A stretch of 64,000 nucleotides of DNA from Erythrobacter sp. JK5 (GTDB lineage Bacteria; Pseudomonadota; Alphaproteobacteria; Sphingomonadales; Sphingomonadaceae). Numbering within the stretch: position 1 is the stretch's first letter; every line of letters begins with the position of its first letter. Position numbers and translations under genes: made by a program. The notes below the pieces were generated by a model. The model did no database searches. It was not told the origin of the DNA and saw only the letters and a list, made by a program, of their open reading frames with translations. This document shows, piece after piece, positions 9,037-18,209 of this stretch. The stretch covers positions 2,418,001 through 2,482,000 of the forward strand of contig NZ_CP073577.1 of assembly GCF_018205975.1 (NCBI RefSeq), in the 5' to 3' direction.

Positions 9037-11796
9037 ATGAGCGCGAAGCGCGTTTCGGCGCAGCGCGCCATCATCGATCGCCGCGTGCTGTCCGAAGAGG
9101 TCGCGGCGCTGGCGCGGGAACAGGGGGCGAAGGCGCGCCCTGCGATCCTCGCCGCACTGCGAGCTGCGCTCGATAGCGGGCGCGAACAGCTCGCGTTGCG
9201 GCTCTCGGAAAAGCCCTCCGCCGGCCACGAAAACACGGCGGGGCATTCGTTCCTGATCGACCAGCTGGTGCGGGTGATCCACGAATACGTGACCGAATAT
9301 GTCTATCCGGTGGCGAACCGCAGCGCGGCGGAACGGCTCGCGATCCTTGCGGTGGGCGGCTACGGCCGGGCCGAGATGGCGCCGCATTCCGACGTCGATA
9401 TCGCCTTCATCACCCCGCTGCGCCGCGCGCCGTGGTGCGAGCAGGTGATCGAGGCCATGCTCTACCTGCTGTGGGATCTCGGGCTCAAGGTCGGACATTC
9501 GAGCCGCACCGTCGCCGACACGATGAAGATGGCGAAAGAGGATCTGACGATCCGCACTTCGCTGCTCGAGGCCCGTCTGGTGTGGGGCGATCAGGCGCTC
9601 TACGAGGAGCTGCGGAGCCAGTTCTGGAACGACGTGGTCAAGGGGAACGCGCGCCAGTTCCTGACGCAGAAACTGCAGGAGCGCGAGGCCCGGCACAAGC
9701 GCATGGGCGACAGTCGCTATGTCGTCGAACCCAATGTGAAGGACGGCAAGGGCGGCCTGCGCGATCTCCAGACGCTGTACTGGATCGGCAAGTTCATCCA
9801 CCGCGCCAACACCGCCGCCGAGCTGGTCGATGTCGGCTTGCTGACCCAGGCCGAATATCGCAGTTTCCGGCGCGCGGAGGGTTTCCTGCTGGCGGTTCGG
9901 TGCCACATGCACACCATCACCGACCGCGCCGAGGACCGGCTGACCTTCGACCTCCAGCGCGAAGTCGCCAAACGCATGAACTTTGCCGATCGCACCGGCA
10001 AGAGCGCGGTCGAACGGTTCATGCAGTTCTATTTCCTTCAGGCCAAACGGGTGGGCAGCCTGACCGGCGTGTTCCTGGCGCATCTCGACGAGGAATTCGC
10101 CAAGAAGCGCACCCGCACCGGTTTTTTCGCCGGCTGGAACGCGAGGCCGCGCTCGCTTAAGGGCTATGTGGTCGAGGGCGGGCGGATCAAGACGCCGGGC
10201 GACGACTGGTTCCGCAAGGACCCCGTGCGACTGATCGAGGTGTTCCAGCTGGCTGAAGCCAACCAGTTCGAGGTGCATCCCGAAACGATGCGGCAGGCCG
10301 ACCGCGATGCGAAACGGATCAATGGCGAAATCCGCGACGATCCACGCGCCAACGCGCTGTTTCTCGATCTGCTGGGCGGCAAGAACGATCCCGAAACGGC
10401 GCTGCGCTGGATGAACGAAGCGGGCGTGTTCGGTCGGTTCGTTCCCGATTTCGGGCGAGTCAATGCGCAGATGCAGTTCGACATGTATCACCATTACACC
10501 GTCGACGAACACACGATCCGCGCGATCGGCCTGCTCAGCCAGATCGAGCGCGGGTTGCTGGCGAAGGATCATCCGCGCGCGACCAAGCAGATTCACAAGG
10601 TTTCCTCGCGCCGCGCGCTGTTCGTCGCGGTGCTGCTGCACGATATCGCCAAGGGCCGCGGCGGCGACCATTCGGTGCTGGGCGCCGAGGTTGCACAAGA
10701 GCTGTGCCCGCGCTTCGGGCTTGACGACAAGGAAACCGAGCTGGTCGCTTGGCTGGTGCTGCAGCACCTCCTGATGAGCTCGACCGCGCAGAAACGCGAC
10801 CTGACCGATCCCAAGACGATCGAGGATTTCGTCGCCGAGGTGAAGACGCTGGACCGGCTGCGCAATCTGGCGATCCTGACCGCCGTCGATATCCGCGCGG
10901 TCGGGCCGGGAACGTGGAACAGCTGGAAGGGCCAGTTGCTCGGCGAGCTGTACGATTCCGCGCAGGAGCGATTGCGACTGGGCCATATGCGCCATGGTCG
11001 CAAGGAGCGGGTAGCCGCCAAGAAGGAGGCTGCGGCCCAGGTGCTCGGCGACAAGGCCTATCTGCTCGAAAGCGTCGGCCGGATGATGAGCGATGCCTAC
11101 TGGATCGCCGAACCCGAAGACATCATCGCCAAGAACTTCATCCAGTACGAAGAGGCGAAGCGGATCGAAGAGCACCTGTCGATCCATTGCGAGCCGGACG
11201 AAGAACGCGGAGCAACGCTCGTCAGCGTCATCGCCGCCGATCATCCGGGATTGTTTTACCGGATCGCGGGCGGCATTCACCTGGCCGGGGCCAACATCAT
11301 CGATGCCCGCATCCACACCGCGATGAACGGCTACGCGGTCGACAATTTCTTGGTGCAGGACCAGCACGGCGAGCCGTTCAGCGAGGCGAACCAGATCGCC
11401 CGGCTCAAGAAAGGCATCCGCGATGCGCTGCTCGCGCAGGTCGAGTTGGTGCCCAGGCTCGCGGCGCGTCCGCTGTCGCATTCGCGCGCCAAGACCTTCA
11501 ATGTCGTCCCGCGGGTCAATTTCGACAACACCGCATCCAATCACTTCACCGTGATCGAAGTGACCGCGCGCGACCGCCCGGCGCTGCTCAACCGGCTCGC
11601 GCATGCGCTGTTCAAGGCGAACCTGATGGTCCAGTCGGCGCACATCACGGCATATGGCGAAAGCGTTGCGGATACGTTTTACGTCACCGATCTGACCGGC
11701 GGCAAGGTCACCGCGCCCGATCGCCTGGCCGAAATCGAGGCGGCGCTGCTCGCTGCGGCGAGCGACGCGCGGCAACAGCAACTCGAAGACGCCTGA
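9037..11796 (+). CDS. glnD: Bifunctional uridylyltransferase/uridylyl-removing enzyme (PII control)
   Basis: Nitrogen sensor that uridylylates PII proteins when glutamine is low and removes UMP when glutamine is high. In order: nucleotidyltransferase domain with GGYGRAEMAPHSDVD (about residues 105-120), PII-uridylyltransferase helper domain, HD hydrolase domain (LLHDIAKGRGGDHS, about 535-548), and two C-terminal ACT domains (about 725-800 and 840-915) that bind glutamine. All catalytic residues appear present and the length of 919 is normal for alphaproteobacteria. No glnB or glnK lies in the window. Confidence 0.97.
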   Translation: MSAKRVSAQRAIIDRRVLSEEVAALAREQGAKARPAILAALRAALDSGREQLALRLSEKPSAGHENTAGHSFLIDQLVRVIHEYVTEYVYPVANRSAAERLAILAVGGYGRAEMAPHSDVDIAFITPLRRAPWCEQVIEAMLYLLWDLGLKVGHSSRTVADTMKMAKEDLTIRTSLLEARLVWGDQALYEELRSQFWNDVVKGNARQFLTQKLQEREARHKRMGDSRYVVEPNVKDGKGGLRDLQTLYWIGKFIHRANTAAELVDVGLLTQAEYRSFRRAEGFLLAVRCHMHTITDRAEDRLTFDLQREVAKRMNFADRTGKSAVERFMQFYFLQAKRVGSLTGVFLAHLDEEFAKKRTRTGFFAGWNARPRSLKGYVVEGGRIKTPGDDWFRKDPVRLIEVFQLAEANQFEVHPETMRQADRDAKRINGEIRDDPRANALFLDLLGGKNDPETALRWMNEAGVFGRFVPDFGRVNAQMQFDMYHHYTVDEHTIRAIGLLSQIERGLLAKDHPRATKQIHKVSSRRALFVAVLLHDIAKGRGGDHSVLGAEVAQELCPRFGLDDKETELVAWLVLQHLLMSSTAQKRDLTDPKTIEDFVAEVKTLDRLRNLAILTAVDIRAVGPGTWNSWKGQLLGELYDSAQERLRLGHMRHGRKERVAAKKEAAAQVLGDKAYLLESVGRMMSDAYWIAEPEDIIAKNFIQYEEAKRIEEHLSIHCEPDEERGATLVSVIAADHPGLFYRIAGGIHLAGANIIDARIHTAMNGYAVDNFLVQDQHGEPFSEANQIARLKKGIRDALLAQVELVPRLAARPLSHSRAKTFNVVPRVNFDNTASNHFTVIEVTARDRPALLNRLAHALFKANLMVQSAHITAYGESVADTFYVTDLTGGKVTAPDRLAEIEAALLAAASDARQQQLEDA

Positions 11797-11886
11797 GCGC
11801 CACTCGTCGAGCGCGGGGCCCAACTAGGTTGCAATTCGAGAACCTTTCGCTAATGGCGGGTGCCCTTACGTCAGGGAGACCCTTCA

Positions 11887-14220
11887 ATGAATTTTCGTAC
11901 CGCAACGCGTCGCACCCCCCTTGTTGCCAAGGCCGCGCTGCTGCTGTGTTCCTCGGCTGCCTTCCCCTTCGCAGCTCATGCCCAGGATACCGACCCCGAC
12001 GCCGGTGATCAGCCGGCCGAAGAACGTCGCGCAAGCGCGCTCGACAGCTTCGGCGATATCGTCGTCACCGGCACCAAGACCCAGGATCCGGAAAACGTGC
12101 AGGACGTGCCGCTGGCCGTCACCGCGTTCAACGCCGACACGCTCGAAGCGCTCAAGGTGCGCGACGTCCAGGGCCTGACCTATTCGGCCCCGAACGTGTC
12201 GCTCGACCAGATCGGCACCAGCCGCGGCACCGCCAACTTCTCGATCCGCGGGCTCGGCATCAACTCGTCGATCCCCTCGATCGACCCGACCGTCGGCGTG
12301 TTCGTCGACGGGGTGTATCTCGGTTTCAACGGCGGGGTCGTGTTCGACCTGTTCGACCTCGACAGTGTCGAAATCCTGCGCGGCCCGCAGGGCGTGCTGT
12401 TCGGCCGCAACGTGACCGGCGGTGCCGTGCTGATCAACACCGGCAACCCGACCGAAGATTTCCGCGGCAAGTTCCGCGCGGCGGTCGATGGCCCGCTGCT
12501 CGATGGCGGTCGCGGCGGTGCCAACTACACCGTCAGCGGAGTGGTGTCCGGCCCGATCGTCGAAGACACGCTGCTGTTCAAGCTCGGCGCGTATTACAAC
12601 AACGACGAAGGCTATTTCCGCAATCTGTTCGACGATTCGAACCACGGTGCGGCGGAAACGCTGATCCTGCGCGGCGCGCTCGAAGCGCGGCTGGGCGATC
12701 TCACCCTCACCGGCAAGCTCGATTACTTCGAAAGCGAAGGCGACGGGCCCTCGGCGCAGAACCGGGGCACGTTCGATCGGGATTCGTTCGATTTCGCGAT
12801 CGACTTTCCCGGCTTCTACGACAACACGATCTGGACCGGCTCGCTGACCGCCGAACTCGATATCGGCCCGGGCACGCTGACCAACATCTTCGGCTATCGC
12901 GACTACGAAGCCGTAACCGGAGGCGATATCGACGCGCTGCCGGTGTTCATCTTCCACTCCGACACCGAAACCGCGCAGGACCAGATTTCGAACGAGCTGC
13001 GCTACGCGGTCTCGACCGACACGTTCGATCTCACCGTCGGCGGGTTCTATTTCGATCAGTCGATCGCCTACACCGAAATCCGCAACATTCCCTCTGCGCC
13101 GACATCGTTCTTCGGAGGAGGGGCGCAGGATCACGAGGTGCTCGGCGCATTCGCCGCCGGCCAGTTCAATCTTACCGACAGTTTTTCGGTCATCGCCGGA
13201 ATCCGCTGGAGTCAGGAGACCAAGGACGCTGCGGTCACCTATGTGCGCCCGCGTCCGCCGTGCTCGGTGCTGGACGGGACCTGCCCGGTTTCCGGCACCA
13301 ACCCGATCATCCCGACCGAGAACAACGGCTTTACCGACCGGGTGCGGTTCACCAACTGGTCGCCCAAGCTGGGCGTGCAGTACGAATGGAACGACAGCCA
13401 GGTCTACGCGCACTGGACCCGCGGCTTCCGTTCGGGCGGCTACAATTTCCGCATCACCAATGCCAACGCCTTCGAAGCGATCGCGCTGGCACCGGGCGGC
13501 AGCTTCAACTTCGACGAGGAACAGGTCGACAATTACGAAATCGGCGGCAAGTTCCAGACTGCCGACGGCTCGCTCACGCTCAACGTCGCGGCCTACATCA
13601 CCGAAATCGGCAACATGCAGCGCGAGGTCAACCAGGCCTCGCTCACCTCGGGCGTGGCGCAGTCGATCTTCAACACCGCCAACGCGACCATCACCGGTTT
13701 CGAAGCCGAAGCGCGGGTGCGGCTGAGCGACAGCCTGATCGTCACGGCGAATATCGGCCTGATCGACGACGAATACGACGAGATCCTGTTCGATATCTCG
13801 GGCGATGGCGTGATCAACGACACCGATCTCGACCTGCGCCTGCCGCGCGTTCCGGAAGTCACCTGGGGCGTGGGCTTCATCCACGAGGCGCTGCTCGACA
13901 ACGGTGAAATCCTGACCCGCGTAAACTACCAGTATCGCGACGAATTCGCCTACACCGACAACAATTTCGGGTTCGTGCAGGACATCTCGAACCTCGAAGC
14001 GAACGTCACCTGGGTGACCCCGATCGAAGGTTTCTCGCTGTCGGTCTACGGCCGCAACCTGCTCGACGAAGTGCAGGTCGGCGGGGACACGCAGGTTCCG
14101 TTCGGCGGCCCCCTGTCGAACGGCGTGAACCGTCCGTTCGACCAGTTCCCGGCGGCCGGCACCTTCTCGCCGCTGTCGAAGGGCCGCAATGTCGGCGTCG
14201 AGGCGACGTTCGAGTTCTGA
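11887..14220 (+). CDS. TonB-dependent outer-membrane receptor
   Basis: Outer-membrane active transporter powered by TonB-ExbBD. The 777-residue protein has a signal peptide ending AAHAQ-DTD, a TonB box region (DIVVTGTKT), a plug domain (to about residue 215, with VEILRGPQGVLFGRNVTGGAV) and a 22-strand barrel ending in the aromatic residue of VEATFEF, as required for outer-membrane insertion. The ATG at 11887 follows CAGGGAGACC. It belongs to the sphingomonad-rich receptors without a known substrate. Near residues 636-649 the barrel contains a calcium-loop-like stretch, DISGDGVINDTDLD. Two hairpins follow the gene. The cargo may be a plant or marine carbohydrate, siderophore or aromatic; sequence does not decide. 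Confidence 0.94.
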   Translation: MNFRTATRRTPLVAKAALLLCSSAAFPFAAHAQDTDPDAGDQPAEERRASALDSFGDIVVTGTKTQDPENVQDVPLAVTAFNADTLEALKVRDVQGLTYSAPNVSLDQIGTSRGTANFSIRGLGINSSIPSIDPTVGVFVDGVYLGFNGGVVFDLFDLDSVEILRGPQGVLFGRNVTGGAVLINTGNPTEDFRGKFRAAVDGPLLDGGRGGANYTVSGVVSGPIVEDTLLFKLGAYYNNDEGYFRNLFDDSNHGAAETLILRGALEARLGDLTLTGKLDYFESEGDGPSAQNRGTFDRDSFDFAIDFPGFYDNTIWTGSLTAELDIGPGTLTNIFGYRDYEAVTGGDIDALPVFIFHSDTETAQDQISNELRYAVSTDTFDLTVGGFYFDQSIAYTEIRNIPSAPTSFFGGGAQDHEVLGAFAAGQFNLTDSFSVIAGIRWSQETKDAAVTYVRPRPPCSVLDGTCPVSGTNPIIPTENNGFTDRVRFTNWSPKLGVQYEWNDSQVYAHWTRGFRSGGYNFRITNANAFEAIALAPGGSFNFDEEQVDNYEIGGKFQTADGSLTLNVAAYITEIGNMQREVNQASLTSGVAQSIFNTANATITGFEAEARVRLSDSLIVTANIGLIDDEYDEILFDISGDGVINDTDLDLRLPRVPEVTWGVGFIHEALLDNGEILTRVNYQYRDEFAYTDNNFGFVQDISNLEANVTWVTPIEGFSLSVYGRNLLDEVQVGGDTQVPFGGPLSNGVNRPFDQFPAAGTFSPLSKGRNVGVEATFEF

Positions 14221-14233
14221 GCGTTTTCGGATT

Positions 14234-14258
14234 TCGCGCCCCATCCGGGGCGCGATTT
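14234..14258 (+). terminator. Terminator-like hairpin after TonB receptor
   Basis: Arms TCGCGCCCC and GGGGCGCGA with an ATCC loop, followed by a short TTT. It lies 14 bases after the stop of the receptor gene. Confidence 0.6.
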
Positions 14259-14348
14259 CCTCGCTCACGCAACCTGACCGTCGCATCGCTGCAGGGGTGG
14301 TCGGTCGCTCTCGCGATTGCTGCGCTATCGATCTGTACAGGATCTTGA

Positions 14349-14379
14349 AGGGGCGTTCCGTGTGGAGCGCCCCTTTCTT
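14349..14379 (+). terminator. Second rho-independent terminator between TonB receptor and YggS gene
   Basis: Arms AGGGGCGTTCC and GGAGCGCCCCT (one G-U pair) with a four-base loop and a TTTCTT tail. It sits at the point where the receptor gene and the YggS gene converge, so it probably stops leftover receptor transcription. It nearly abuts the stop codon of the YggS gene. Confidence 0.75.
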
Positions 14380-15040
14380 ATCCGCGCGCTCCGAACAGCG
14401 CGGTCCCGACCCGCACATGGGTCGCGCCGAGCTGCACCGCGGTTTCGTAATCGCCGCTCATTCCCATGCTTAGACCGGCAAGCCCGTGGTCCTGCGCCAG
14501 CTTGTAAAGCAGCGCGAAGAACGGCGCGGGTTCGATGTCGGCGGGCGGCAGGCACATCAGGCCCGCGACCGGAATGTCGGCATCACGCGCCTTTGCCAGG
14601 AACGCGGGCAGGTCCGGGATCGCGCAGCCGCCTTTCTGGTCCTCGTCGCCGATATTGACCTGCACGAAGCACGGCACGCGCTTGCCCGCCTTGTCCATCG
14701 CTTTGGCCAGCGCCTTGAGCAGGCTTGGCCTATCGAGCGAATGGATCACGTCGAACAGGTCCACCGCGTCCTCGGCCTTGTTCGATTGCAGCTGGCCGAT
14801 GAGGTGCAGTTCGACGTCGGGGTAGTCGGCGCGCAGCCCCGGCCACTTGTCCTGCGCTTCCTGCACCCGGTTTTCGCCGAACACCCGGTGCCCGGCTTCG
14901 AGCAAAGGGACGATCCGCCCGGGCGGATGGGTCTTGCTGACCGCGATCAGAGTCACCTCGTCGCGGTCGCGCCGGGCGATCTTGCACATCCGGGCAATGT
15001 TGGTGTCGACTTCGGCAAGTCGTGTGGCTGCACTTTCCAT
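14378..15040 (-). CDS. YggS/PLPBP family pyridoxal-phosphate homeostasis protein
   Basis: Small PLP-binding protein (220 residues) of the alanine-racemase fold that lacks racemase activity and helps control PLP and amino-acid pools. Visible motifs are the PLP lysine in IAVSKTHP, FGENRVQEAQDKW, LHLIGQLQSNKAE, and the phosphate-binding region GMSGDYETAVQLGATHVRVGTALFG. The length is normal. It is divergent from the ThiE-like gene with a 22-base gap, so their promoters must overlap the neighbouring coding sequence. Confidence 0.95.
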   Translation of the reverse strand: MESAATRLAEVDTNIARMCKIARRDRDEVTLIAVSKTHPPGRIVPLLEAGHRVFGENRVQEAQDKWPGLRADYPDVELHLIGQLQSNKAEDAVDLFDVIHSLDRPSLLKALAKAMDKAGKRVPCFVQVNIGDEDQKGGCAIPDLPAFLAKARDADIPVAGLMCLPPADIEPAPFFALLYKLAQDHGLAGLSMGMSGDYETAVQLGATHVRVGTALFGARG

Positions 15041-15062
15041 GGCGCGTCGCTATAGCCGAGCC

Positions 15063-15605
15063 ATGGTGCGAGACCAGTCCCCCAACGCCGCGCTTCCGCT
15101 GCTGTGGCTGCTGAGCGACGCGCGCAACGACGCGGCGCTCGAAACCGCCATTGCACGTCTGCCCGCAGGATCGGGATTCGTGTTCCGGCATTACCACCTG
15201 CCGCAAGAGGCCCGTGCGGCGCGGTTTGCTTCTGTCCTGCCGCTGCTTCGCGCGGGTCAGCACTGGGCAATCGTCTCCGCCAGCCACGACATCGCGGCAC
15301 AGTGGGGCGCCGATGGGGTATACGGGCCATTCCGCCGCATGCCCCCGGCAGGCATGAAATGGATCGCAACCGCACACGACGAAGACGAGCTGGTCGCTGC
15401 CGATCGCGGGGCGGCCGACGCGGTCATGCTTTCGCCGGTGTTCCCCACCCGCTCGCACCCCCGGGGCGAAGTGCTTGGAATCGATGAATTCCATCGTCTC
15501 GCACGGGCGTGTGCAACCCCGGTCATCGCGCTCGGCGGGATGACTGCCGAGCGCGCGCGGAAACTCGAATGGCCGCGCTGGGCCGCAATCGACGGGTTGA
15601 GCTAG
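15063..15605 (+). CDS. Thiamine-phosphate synthase/TenI-like protein (short)
   Basis: A TIM-barrel protein of the ThiE/TenI family: the features GADGVYGPFRRMP, GAADAVMLSPVFPTRSHP and TPVIALGGMTAERA correspond to the second half of ThiE. At 181 residues it is shorter than the usual ~210, and the N-terminal substrate-binding motifs (the TDR and Q-R/K-D pair) are not clear. It may be a true but divergent ThiE, or a TenI-like accessory protein. The ATG at 15063 lies just past the start of the divergent YggS gene. No other thiamine genes are nearby. Confidence 0.75.
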   Translation: MVRDQSPNAALPLLWLLSDARNDAALETAIARLPAGSGFVFRHYHLPQEARAARFASVLPLLRAGQHWAIVSASHDIAAQWGADGVYGPFRRMPPAGMKWIATAHDEDELVAADRGAADAVMLSPVFPTRSHPRGEVLGIDEFHRLARACATPVIALGGMTAERARKLEWPRWAAIDGLS

Positions 15606-15679
15606 GCGCATCCACTCGCCGCTCTTTCCTTGACCGCGAGTCCACGAGGATTCATGGTGTGTTCCGGCAGGAGGATTGG

Positions 15680-18054
15680 ATGGCCACGCGCGCGATAAAC
15701 ACCCGCAAATCGACCGCCGACTGGCGCGCCGGACTGCGCCGGTCGCTGCGACGCGCGGCGCAGATGACCGGTGCCGGCGTGCTGCTGCTGACGATGATCT
15801 TCCTCGCGCTGGCGCTGGCCAGCTACACCCAGACCGATCCCAGCCCCTCGACTGCCGCCGCTCTCGACCGGGTGGACAACTGGATGGGCTTGAGTGGCGC
15901 GTGGGCGGCGGACCGGGCGCTGTTCGCATTCGGCCTCCCCGCGATCCTGCTGCTGCCGCTGCTCTACATCTCGGCGCGCAAGCTGTGGCGCGACGTCGAA
16001 AACGGCGACGAGGAGGAGACCACGCGCTGGTGGCTGCCGACCGGACTGCTGCTGATTGCGATGGTGCTGCTCGGTACGGTGCTGTCGCTCGCGTTCGATA
16101 CGCGCACCGGCACTCTGCCCGCACAGATGGGAGGCGTTGCCGGACTGCTCGGAGCGGGCGCGATCGAAGCGATCGCCGCACGGTTCGGCGAGGGGGCGCG
16201 GGGCTGGATCATTTTCGGCGGTGCGCTCGTCTGCCTGGCGGGAGCGACCGCGCTGTTGACCCGGATCTTCGCGATCGACTGGCGCGCTCTGCTGACCCTG
16301 CCCGATTTCCTGACCCGCGATGGCGGCCCGCTCGCCCGGCTGCCGTTCCTGGGTGGGTCGAGGCGGCTCGCTTCGCCCGAAGAGGATGATGCGCTCGCCG
16401 CGCCCAAATCGCGCCGCAAGCCCCGGGCCGAACCCGAAGCCCGCGCCGAACCCGCGCCGCGCCGCTCACCCGAGATCACCGATCCTTCGGCCCCGCCGAA
16501 AAGGGCGGCTCCGGCCAAGGCCAACCAGCGCGATATGTTTGCGGCGTACGAATTGCCGAGCCTCGACCTGCTCGCCGATCCGCCCGCCGACAACGCGCCC
16601 AAGCTCGACAAGCTGGCGCTGGAACGCAACGCACGGCTGCTCGAAAACGTGCTCGACGACTTCAACGTCAAGGGCGAGATCACTGCGGTACGCACCGGCC
16701 CGGTGGTGACGATGTACGAGCTCGAGCCTGCTCCGGGCATCAAGGCCAGCCGGGTCGTCGGCCTGGCCGAAGATATCGCCCGCAACATGAGCGCGATCTC
16801 GGCCCGCGTGTCGCCGATCCCCGGCAAGACGGTGATGGGCATCGAACTGCCCAATGCCGATCGCCAGATGGTGATGCTCAAGGAACTGGCCGCCAGCGCC
16901 AGCTTTGCCGAGCACAAGGGCAACCTGCCGATCATTCTCGGCAAGGACATTGCCGGGGAACCGATCATCGCCGATCTCGCCGCCATGCCGCACCTGCTTG
17001 TCGCGGGGACCACCGGTGCGGGCAAGTCGGTCGGGCTGAACTGCATTCTCCTGTCGCTGCTCTATCACTTCACGCCCGCCGAATGCCGCCTGATCCTGAT
17101 CGATCCCAAGGTGCTCGAGCTCAAGAGCTACGACGATATCCCGCACCTGCTCTCGCCCGTGGTGACCGAACCGCACAAGAGCGTTCGCGCGCTCAAGTGG
17201 GCGGTCGAGGAGATGGAGCGACGCTATCGCATGATGAGCAGCATCAATTCGCGCAACATCAACAGCTTCAACGACAAAGTCCGCGCCGCGATCGCCAAGG
17301 GCAAGCCGCTGGGCCGCAGGGTCCAGACCGGGTTCGACCCCGACACCGGCGAACAGCTCTACGAGGAAGAACAGCTCGATTACACGCCGCTGCCGCAGAT
17401 CGTGCTGATCGTCGATGAGCTCGCCGACCTGATGGTGACGGTCGGCAAGGAGATCGAGGTTCTGATCCAGCGGCTCAGCCAGAAATCGCGCGCGGCGGGC
17501 ATCCACCTAATCATGGCGACGCAGCGTCCGTCGGTCGACGTCATCACCGGCGTGATCAAGGCCAACCTGCCGACCCGGATCAGCTTCAAGGTGACGAGCC
17601 GGATCGACAGCCGCACGATCCTGGGCGAACAGGGGCGGAGCAGCTGCTGGGCAAGGGCGACATGCTCTACAAGCCGAACACCGGCGCGATGGTGCGCGTC
17701 CACGGCCCGTTCGTCAGCGACGAGGAAGTCGAAGCCGTGGCCGATTTCTGGCGCGCGCAGGGTGCCCCCGAATATGTCGACGCGGTGACCGAGGAACCCG
17801 AGGAGGGCGGCTTCAGTTTCGAAGACGAATTCACCGCTTCGGACAATCCCGACGAGCGCAAGTACCGCCAGGCCTGCCAGATCGTGATCGAGAACCAGAA
17901 GGCCTCCGGATCATGGCTCCAGCGGCAGATGGGCGTGGGCTACAACACCGCGGCCAAGTGGATCGAACGGATGGAGAGCGAAGGGCTGGTCGGCCCCGCC
18001 AACCATGTCGGACGCCGCGAGATTTTCCGCGATCAGGACGGCAACCCGATCTGA
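15680..18054 (+). CDS. ftsK: DNA translocase FtsK, split by a one-base frameshift
   Basis: Septum-linked DNA pump that clears chromosome termini and activates XerCD at dif. The start at 15680 follows CAGGAGGA. Four N-terminal membrane segments (about residues 30-210) are followed by a short Ala/Pro/Glu linker, the alpha and motor domains with Walker A (VAGTTGAGKSVG) and Walker B (IVLIVDELADLM), and a C-terminal gamma winged helix (YRQACQIVIENQKASGSWLQRQMGVGY). The frame breaks at a run of four G (17632-17635): GEQGRSS should read GEQGAEQLLGKGDMLYKPN. One extra G gives a continuous 791-residue protein of normal length. Loss of the gamma domain would be expected to harm dimer resolution, so an assembly error is more likely than a true mutation. 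Confidence 0.93.
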
Positions 18055-18209
18055 CCGTCGGTTTCGACGCGCACATATCGACTGTAGCCGTAATGTCACA
18101 AACCCGAAGGATCGTTCGCCCCTGCTGCAATTATCTTTCTGACACAATCGACTGACTGTAATTTCCCGCCATTCGCGGCCCGGGGCCGTCGCTTTCAGGG
18201 AAACTGCCA

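Noticed and set aside
7924..11823. Very long minus-strand open frame (about 1299 codons) opposite glnD
   Set aside because: High-GC antisense frame without family motifs; glnD on the plus strand has all its catalytic motifs.
18094..18100. TGTCACA upstream of the second TonB receptor as a Pho box
   Set aside because: No second repeat at 11 bases; a lone half-site is not enough.
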